A stretch of 5,123 nt of DNA from an uncultured Flavobacteriaceae bacterium (GTDB lineage: Bacteria; Bacteroidota; Bacteroidia; Flavobacteriales; Flavobacteriaceae). The stretch lies in the NCBI GenBank assembly GCA_913052425.1, contig CAJXEG010000106.1, positions 1 through 5,123 on the forward strand. The letters run 5' to 3'. Position 1 is the stretch's first letter; each line of letters begins with the position of its first letter. Made by a program: the position numbers and the translations under genes. The notes below the pieces were generated by a model. It searched no databases, was not told where the DNA came from, and saw only the letters and a program-made list of their open reading frames with translations. This document shows, piece by piece, positions 1-5,123 of this stretch.

Positions 1-411
1 GGGCGGAAAAAAGGGACGTGGTGGAAGTGGAAATCGGACCCAAATACCATAGACGCAGTCTTGACCTATGCAATGCGGGGGCACGGAAGACGCACCAATC
101 TTTATACAGATTACACCTTTGCTCTCTGGCAAAATGAAGAACTAGTCACTTTTGCTAAGGCCTACTCAGGTTTAACGGATGCAGAAATAAAGCAAGTAGA
201 TCAGTTTGTCAAAAAAAATACTACTGACCGTTTTGGCCCTGTACGTCAAGTAAAACCAAAATTAGTTTTTGAAATTGCCTTTGAGGGTATCGCTGCTTCC
301 CCACGTCATAAGAGCGGAGTCGCTGTCCGTTTCCCAAGGATTTTACGTTGGCGTCACGATAAAAATATTGCTGAGGCCAATAGCCTAGAGGACATTAAAA
401 AGTTACTGTAA
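1..411 (+). CDS. ATP-dependent DNA ligase, C-terminal part (5' end outside window)
   Basis: This is the last 136 residues of an ATP-dependent DNA ligase, which seals nicks through an enzyme-AMP and a DNA-adenylate intermediate. The frame is open from base 1, so the gene starts upstream; the TTG at 61 is an internal codon. The first visible residues hold motif V of the nucleotidyltransferase domain (WWKWK, residues 7-11). The OB-fold domain follows, with the family-typical GHGRR and LYTDYTFALW segments (about residues 27-43) and FAKAYSGLTDAEI. Motif VI, RFPRILRWRHDK, lies at residues 110-121, near the normal C-terminus, so this end looks intact. The adenylated lysine and motifs I-IV are off the left edge. 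The stop TAA shares its last base with the helicase ATG. The match is to the ligase of the ligase-associated repair cluster rather than to NAD-dependent LigA or the Ku-partner LigD. The family call is confident; the cluster assignment rests on motifs plus neighbours. Confidence 0.93.
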   Translation, partial: GRKKGTWWKWKSDPNTIDAVLTYAMRGHGRRTNLYTDYTFALWQNEELVTFAKAYSGLTDAEIKQVDQFVKKNTTDRFGPVRQVKPKLVFEIAFEGIAASPRHKSGVAVRFPRILRWRHDKNIAEANSLEDIKKLL

Positions 412-2828
412 TGAAAGAAGTCACTCAATGGTTTGGCGAGCAAGGTTGGCGTCCTAAGGCTTTTCAAAAAGAATGCTGGAAGGCCTATGATCAAGGAAAA
501 AATGGAATGTTGCACTCCCCTACAGGAAGCGGAAAGACCTATGCGCTTTGGGGTGGGATTATGCAAGAAGCCTTTCAATCAAAGAAACATCCTAATGGAG
601 TTCAGGCCCTTTGGCTTACACCCTTGCGTGCCTTGGCAGTAGAAATACAACAAGCCACTCAGCGAATGACAAAGGATCTAATTCCCAACTTACAAATTGC
701 CCTTCGAACTGGAGATACTTCCCAAAGCGAACGTGCCAAACAAAAGCGTAAACCTTCTTTTGGATTGGTCACTACCCCAGAGAGTCTTCATGTGCTCTTA
801 AGTACCAAAGAACATCAAAAACAATTTCAGCACCTCAAAGTAGTGGTTGTAGACGAGTGGCACGAACTACTCGGAACCAAAAGAGGAGTGCAAGTAGAAT
901 TGGCGCTAGCCTATTTACGCTCTTTCTTACCCAATTTAAAGGTCTGGGGAATTTCTGCCACCCTAGGAAATAAAGACTTGGCAAGAGAAATCTTATTAGG
1001 TCCAACAGAAAATTACACTACGGTAAATGCTGAGATTAATAAAAAAATTAAGGTAAAATCCATTTTACCCAAAAACATGGAAAGCTTCCCTTGGCGGGGA
1101 CATTTGGGCATTCATCTTTTACCTCAAGTATTGAAATTGGTGCAGAAAAATAAAACCACATTGATTTTTACTAACACACGTGCCCAATGTGAAATTTGGT
1201 TCCATCGCCTTTTGGATGCCGATCCAAATTTGGCAGGAAACATGGCCATGCACCATGGCAGCATCGACAAAAAAATACGCCTATGGGTAGAAGAGGCGTT
1301 ACGGGAAGAAACCCTAAAAGTAGTGGTGTGTACTTCCAGTTTAGATTTGGGGGTGGATTTTAGCCCAGTAGAAAATTGTGTCCAGATAGGCAGTCCTAAA
1401 GGGGTGGGGCGATTTATCCAACGCGCTGGGCGAAGTGGTCACCGCCCAATGGCAGCAAGCACCATTCACTTTCTACCGACACACGCCATGGAACTCATCG
1501 AATCTGTAGCATTACAACGAGGAATAGAACAACAGCAAATAGAAGACCGTGTTCCATATCTCAACGCCTATGATGTAGTACTTCAATTTCTAATGACCCT
1601 TGCTGTGGGGAGTGGTTTTCATCCCAAGGAATTATTCCCAATAATTCAAAACACTTTTTGTTTTCAAAACCTTGACAATGAACGTTGGCAATGGATGATT
1701 AATTTTTTAGTTAAAGGAAGTCAAAGTCTGGAACATTATGACGAATACAAGAAAGTGACTGTCTTAGAAGATGGAAGTCTTAAGGTCTTAAACAAAGGGG
1801 TCGCCATGCGCCACCGACTCTCAATGGGAACCATAGTGAGTGATGCCAATTTAAAAGTACGTTATCAAAAAGGAGGTTATTTGGGTACGGTTGAAGAATG
1901 GTTTGTAGCCAAATTAAAACCCGGAGATGTTTTCACTTTTTCGGGGAGAAACTTGGAACTGATACGAATGCACAATATGGAGGTCATAGTTCGTAAGTCC
2001 AAATCAAAAAAAAGTAGAATACCAGCCTGGATGGGTGGACGGATGAGCTTTAGTGCGCACCTTAGCGACCTCTTAAAAAAGGCTTTGTTTGACCAACGCA
2101 ATCAAGACACTCCAGAATTTAAAGCTCTTGCTCCTGTGTTTCGACAACAATTGAAAGAATCTATTGTACCCCAACCTCATCAATTTTTAATAGAACGCTT
2201 CGAAACCAAAGAAGGCTTTCATACAGTATTCTATCCTTTTGAGGGTTATGCCATCCACGAGGCCCTGGCCAGTTTGATGGCCTACCGAATAAGTTTGATG
2301 TCTCCCATTACTTTTAGTATGTCCTTTAATGATTATGGCTTTGAACTTTTATCGGATCAAGCCTTTTCTAAAGAAGACTTTTTGGATAACAATCTGCTAA
2401 CTTTAGATTATTTACACGAAGATTTAGAAAAAAGCATCAATATTTCTGAAATGGCACGACGTCGCTTTCGGGATATCGCAGTCATCTCAGGTATGGTTTT
2501 TCAGGGCTTTCCCAACAAACCTATAAAAGCCAAACACCTACAAAGTGGCTCCCAATTATTTTACGATGTATTTAAAGACTATGAGCCCGACAACTTATTG
2601 TACCAACAAGCCCTTGAAGAAACTTTTGATCACGGAATGGAGCGGGGTAGGATGACCCAGGTTTTTGAAAATATTCAAGAGCAAAATATCGTTTGGTGTG
2701 ATTGTAGTCAACCCACTCCTTTTTCCTTCCCTTTGATTACCGATCGTATTCGTTCCAAACTCTCTTCAGAAAGTGTAGAAGATCGAATCAAGAAAATGTA
2801 TCTTCAACTTGAGAAAGCTGGACAATGA
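411..2828 (+). CDS. Ligase-associated DNA damage response DEXH-box helicase (Lhr-Core type)
   Basis: This is a superfamily 2 DNA helicase of 805 residues, the usual size for the short Lhr-Core form without the long C-terminal extension of full Lhr. All motor motifs are visible: Walker A SPTGSGKT (36-43), Ia TPLRALA (70-76), Ib TTPESL (121-126), motif II DEWH (148-151), III SAT (182-184), IV LIFTNTR (251-257), V from CTSSLDLGVDF (307-317) and the arginine-finger motif VI QRAGRSGHR (337-345). The remaining half matches the winged-helix and Lhr-specific domains, including IPAWMGGRMSFS (537-548) and a conserved PTPFSFPL end (768-775). Members of this family are ATP-dependent 3'-to-5' helicases that load on single-stranded DNA; this activity is known for the family, not shown here. 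The ATG overlaps the ligase stop by one base and no strong Shine-Dalgarno is seen, so translation is probably coupled. No motif residue is missing, and the protein appears functional. Confidence 0.95.
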   Translation: MKEVTQWFGEQGWRPKAFQKECWKAYDQGKNGMLHSPTGSGKTYALWGGIMQEAFQSKKHPNGVQALWLTPLRALAVEIQQATQRMTKDLIPNLQIALRTGDTSQSERAKQKRKPSFGLVTTPESLHVLLSTKEHQKQFQHLKVVVVDEWHELLGTKRGVQVELALAYLRSFLPNLKVWGISATLGNKDLAREILLGPTENYTTVNAEINKKIKVKSILPKNMESFPWRGHLGIHLLPQVLKLVQKNKTTLIFTNTRAQCEIWFHRLLDADPNLAGNMAMHHGSIDKKIRLWVEEALREETLKVVVCTSSLDLGVDFSPVENCVQIGSPKGVGRFIQRAGRSGHRPMAASTIHFLPTHAMELIESVALQRGIEQQQIEDRVPYLNAYDVVLQFLMTLAVGSGFHPKELFPIIQNTFCFQNLDNERWQWMINFLVKGSQSLEHYDEYKKVTVLEDGSLKVLNKGVAMRHRLSMGTIVSDANLKVRYQKGGYLGTVEEWFVAKLKPGDVFTFSGRNLELIRMHNMEVIVRKSKSKKSRIPAWMGGRMSFSAHLSDLLKKALFDQRNQDTPEFKALAPVFRQQLKESIVPQPHQFLIERFETKEGFHTVFYPFEGYAIHEALASLMAYRISLMSPITFSMSFNDYGFELLSDQAFSKEDFLDNNLLTLDYLHEDLEKSINISEMARRRFRDIAVISGMVFQGFPNKPIKAKHLQSGSQLFYDVFKDYEPDNLLYQQALEETFDHGMERGRMTQVFENIQEQNIVWCDCSQPTPFSFPLITDRIRSKLSSESVEDRIKKMYLQLEKAGQ

Positions 2829-3463
2829 AACGGATACAAATCAATGAAAATCATTTTGACTTACACCCAAGCGGTGCCCTTTATTGGAAAGAAAAAAAGA
2901 CCCTAATGCTTGCGGATGTTCACCTTGGGAAAGTAGCTCATTTTCGGAAAAATGGCATTGCGGTTCCCCGAAAAGCAGAGGGTGCTTTCTATGAAAAAAT
3001 TACCCTTCTTTTAAATGAATTTGAAGTGGAACGCCTCCTTTTTTTAGGCGATCTTTTCCACAGTTTTCAAAATAACGAATGGCACTTATTTAGTGCTTGG
3101 GTCAAACAGCAGCAAAGCGAGTTGATCCTTATTGAAGGAAATCATGATGTAATTCCTGCGTGGAAATTTAAACAACTGGGCATTACTGTTACACCTGATT
3201 TTAAGGAAGATACTTTTTACTTTTCCCATTTCCCTACCGAAAAAAAAGAAAACTTCGTTTTTTGTGGTCATGTCCATCCTGGTGTAAAACTCATAGGTGC
3301 AGGGCTTCAACAACTTAAAATGCCCTGCTTTTACCAAAGTCAAAATCAATTGATCCTTCCTGCTTTTGGAGCTTTTACAGGGTTGCATATCCTTACTCCT
3401 AAAGAAGGGGATTGTGTCTACATCACCTCGGGAAAAGAAGTTATGGAAATAGACAAGAATTAA
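2825..3463 (+). CDS. pdeM: Ligase-associated DNA damage response metallophosphoesterase/endonuclease PdeM
   Basis: This 212-residue protein is a calcineurin-like metallophosphoesterase with the complete binuclear-metal ligand set: D-x-H in LADVHLGK (D31, H33), GDLFHS (D76, H79), GNHD (N106, H107), SHFP (H135) and GHVHP (H149, H151). Characterised relatives encoded beside Lhr-Core helicases are manganese-dependent DNA nucleases and phosphodiesterases, so a role in trimming DNA during repair is the best inference. There is no signal peptide or membrane segment, which fits a cytoplasmic enzyme. Its ATG overlaps the helicase stop in an ATGA arrangement, a strong sign of translational coupling and co-expression with the helicase and ligase. 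The length is normal for the family and no active-site residue is lost. The main alternative, a general YfcE- or UDP-diacylglucosamine hydrolase-like phosphoesterase, is unlikely given the gene order. Confidence 0.93.
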   Translation: MKRIQINENHFDLHPSGALYWKEKKTLMLADVHLGKVAHFRKNGIAVPRKAEGAFYEKITLLLNEFEVERLLFLGDLFHSFQNNEWHLFSAWVKQQQSELILIEGNHDVIPAWKFKQLGITVTPDFKEDTFYFSHFPTEKKENFVFCGHVHPGVKLIGAGLQQLKMPCFYQSQNQLILPAFGAFTGLHILTPKEGDCVYITSGKEVMEIDKN

Positions 3464-3495
3464 CTTTCAAGCGTTTATATTTACCAAAAAAAACG
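3464..3495 (+). promoter_or_regulatory. Short pdeM-mfd gap with a possible Bacteroidota -7 element
   Basis: Only about 32 bases separate the pdeM stop from the likely mfd start region. They contain TATATTTA at 3476-3483, which matches the Bacteroidota -7 consensus TAnnTTTG at all fixed positions but the last, and an eight-A run at 3486-3493. No convincing -33 TTG element is seen at the right distance, and AT-rich DNA yields such matches by chance. No terminator hairpin was found, so read-through from the upstream operon into mfd is at least as likely as a separate promoter. Confidence 0.2.
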
Positions 3496-5123
3496 ATCAA
3501 TCCGTTATTAAACGTATTTGATAATATTACTTCCCAGAAGAAACTACTTGCAGCTTTTTCTGAGAAGCAGTGCGTCTATATCAAAGGTCTAGTAGGTTCG
3601 GGGGTTTCCTTTCGTTTTGCAGCTGCATTCCAAAAACAAGATCAATCGCTTTTATTTATCCATGAGAATGCAGAACAAGCAGCTTATTTTTTAAATGACT
3701 TCGAACGTTTGCTCGGGGCATCCGAAGTACTCTTTTTTCCAGCCAGCTATCGACAAGCCTATGCTCAAGAAACGACCGACAATGCAAACATCTTACTTCG
3801 AGCGGAAGTATTAAAAAAGCTGAGTTCCTCAAAAAAACCAGGGATCATTGTAACCTATCCCCAAGCTATTTTTGAAAAAATTATTTCTCAACATACCTTA
3901 AAGCGGATTACACTCAAACTAAAAAAAGACACCGAGGTATCCCTGAATCATATTAATGAGCGCCTTTTTGAAATGGGTTTTGAACGCGTAGATTTTGTAA
4001 CAGGTCCTGGAGAATTTGCCGTACGTGGTGGAATTATTGATGTTTTTTCTTTTGCCTATCAGCACCCATACCGAATTGAATTTTTTGATGAAACTTTAGA
4101 ACGACTTTCTAGTTTTGATGTCAGTAGCCAACGCTCGATAAGCGCTTTTGAAGAGATTGAAATACTGCCCAATACCTCCGATCACGACTTTACCGATAAA
4201 CGAAAATCCTTACTTTCCTTCTTTTCATCAGAGAGTTCTGTTGTTTTTGCAGATCTCGATAAGACAACCGATCGATTGGAGCAACTTTACGAAAAAGCAG
4301 AGAAAGTATATCAAGAAATGGATACAACGACTCAATATGCTCCAGAAATTTTATTTGTTAAAACCCAAGAATGGATTGCAGACTGTCAAAATCGTTCGGT
4401 ATTTGTACTTGAAAAAACAACGCATATAAAAATTAAAGAACAGCTTTTAATCAAGCAAAGTCCCCAACCTACGTTTAACAAAAAGTTTGACCTTCTTGTT
4501 TCACATCTTTACCAAAACAAGGATCAAGGTTATAACAATACCCTTTTTTGTAGTAATGAACAACAAGCCAAACGATTTCATGATATTTTTGAAGAAATGG
4601 AAGGAGACATCCATTATCAAACTGAAGTGTTACCCATTTATGAGGGTTTTGAAGACTTAGAAGCTAAGTGGGCTTGCTTTTCAGACCATCAGATTTTTGA
4701 ACGATATCACAAATATCAGCTTAAATCGGATCGCAGAAAAAAAGAAGCCCTCAGCTTAAAAGAGTTGACCCAAATGGAAATAGGCGACTATGTTACTCAT
4801 ATCGATCATGGGATTGGAACTTTTGGGGGCCTACAACGCATTGAAGTAGAGGGAAAATGGCAAGAAGCCATCAAACTGTTTTATGGGGAACGAGATATTC
4901 TATATTTAAGCATTCACTCCTTACATAAGATTAGTCGTTATGCTGGAAAAGATGGGTCCGTCCCCAAGATCTATAAATTAGGCTCTAAAGCTTGGAAAGC
5001 ACTCAAACAAAAAACAAAAAACAAGGTTAAGGAAATTGCCTTTAATCTAATTGAACTCTACGCCAAAAGAAAGCAAAAAATAGGTTTTGCCTTTGATCCC
5101 GACAGCTATTTACAGTGGGAATT
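3496..5123 (+). CDS. mfd: Transcription-repair coupling factor Mfd, N-terminal half (3' end outside window)
   Basis: Mfd is an ATP-driven translocase that dislodges stalled RNA polymerase and recruits UvrA for nucleotide excision repair. About 542 residues are present of a protein usually near 1,100; the frame is open to the right edge. The UvrB-like UvrA-binding module shows IKGLVGSG (29-36), AAYFLNDFE, FFPASYR, TDNANILLRAEVL and the signature GPGEFAVRGGIIDVF starting near residue 170, followed by PYRIEFFDE and FDVSSQRS. A less conserved middle region follows (about 230-420). Next comes the CarD-like RNA polymerase-interacting domain, from GDYVTHIDHGIG (430-441) through SRYAG, then the linker helix KLGSKAWKALKQKTK. 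The helicase motifs lie beyond the window. The start is uncertain: no ATG, GTG or TTG occurs in frame between 3413 and 3708. I chose ATC at 3496 because family members have roughly 25-35 residues before KGLVGS. Alternatives are ATT at 3526, ACG at 3493, or TTG at 3412 inside pdeM. The identity is secure; the left boundary is not. Confidence 0.9.
   Translation, partial: MNPLLNVFDNITSQKKLLAAFSEKQCVYIKGLVGSGVSFRFAAAFQKQDQSLLFIHENAEQAAYFLNDFERLLGASEVLFFPASYRQAYAQETTDNANILLRAEVLKKLSSSKKPGIIVTYPQAIFEKIISQHTLKRITLKLKKDTEVSLNHINERLFEMGFERVDFVTGPGEFAVRGGIIDVFSFAYQHPYRIEFFDETLERLSSFDVSSQRSISAFEEIEILPNTSDHDFTDKRKSLLSFFSSESSVVFADLDKTTDRLEQLYEKAEKVYQEMDTTTQYAPEILFVKTQEWIADCQNRSVFVLEKTTHIKIKEQLLIKQSPQPTFNKKFDLLVSHLYQNKDQGYNNTLFCSNEQQAKRFHDIFEEMEGDIHYQTEVLPIYEGFEDLEAKWACFSDHQIFERYHKYQLKSDRRKKEALSLKELTQMEIGDYVTHIDHGIGTFGGLQRIEVEGKWQEAIKLFYGERDILYLSIHSLHKISRYAGKDGSVPKIYKLGSKAWKALKQKTKNKVKEIAFNLIELYAKRKQKIGFAFDPDSYLQWE

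Noticed and set aside
61..411. A separate 116-residue gene starting at TTG 61
   Set aside because: The frame is open to base 1 and the residues before 61 (KKGTWWKWKSDP) are ligase motif V, so this is the tail of a longer ligase.
354..642. Small open frames on the - strand (354-578) and + strand (433-642) at the ligase-helicase junction
   Set aside because: Both lie within strongly supported ligase or helicase coding sequence and show no recognisable motif.
1877..2101. 74-codon open frame on the - strand
   Set aside because: It is opposite the conserved Lhr-specific region of the helicase, with no family features of its own.
3086..3388. 100-codon open frame on the - strand
   Set aside because: It lies opposite the PdeM catalytic motifs GNHD and GHVHP and looks like a chance frame.
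3503..3514. CGTT-ATTA-AACG hairpin as a terminator after pdeM
   Set aside because: The stem has only four pairs, no U-run follows, and it falls inside the probable mfd coding start.
4148..4429. 93-codon + strand open frame in another phase
   Set aside because: It lies inside the continuous mfd frame. The basic, low-complexity translation is what out-of-frame AT-rich sequence gives.
1..5123. A new defence or mobile-element system
   Set aside because: All genes belong to recognised repair families. There are no transposase, integrase, repeat array or attachment-site signs and no visible compositional break.

Overview
The window is a compact, single-strand block of DNA-repair genes, all on the + strand and almost without intergenic space. 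The AT-rich base composition, the weak Shine-Dalgarno sequences in front of the starts, and protein motifs such as the KGLVGS and RVDFVTGPGEF blocks of Mfd point to Bacteroidota, most likely a flavobacterium. The genus cannot be named from the sequence alone.

Layout: 1-411 is the C-terminal end of an ATP-dependent DNA ligase (OB-fold domain with motifs V and VI). 411-2828 is a complete 805-residue Lhr-Core-type DEXH helicase of the ligase-associated family. 2825-3463 is a complete 212-residue metallophosphoesterase/nuclease, PdeM. From about 3496 to the right edge runs the N-terminal half of mfd, the transcription-repair coupling factor. It covers the UvrB-like module, the variable middle region and the CarD-like RNA polymerase-interacting domain, and is cut off just before the translocase motor.

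The first three genes overlap by 1 nt (TAATG) and 4 nt (ATGA), so they are almost certainly one translationally coupled operon. They are three of the four parts of the known 'ligase-associated DNA damage response' cluster (exonuclease, ATP-dependent ligase, Lhr-type helicase, metallophosphoesterase). The exonuclease is not in the window and would be expected upstream of position 1. The inferred logic is that the helicase unwinds, the nucleases process ends or intermediates, and the ligase seals. The lesion this pathway serves is poorly defined. Mfd, which removes stalled RNA polymerase and recruits UvrA, follows after a very short gap and adds a transcription-coupled repair gene to the same strand.

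I did not find a wholly undescribed system. The most unusual detail is that mfd has no ATG, GTG or TTG near its expected start. The only in-frame standard start upstream is a TTG inside pdeM, so initiation at a rare codon such as ATC, overlap into pdeM, or a local sequence error are the competing explanations.
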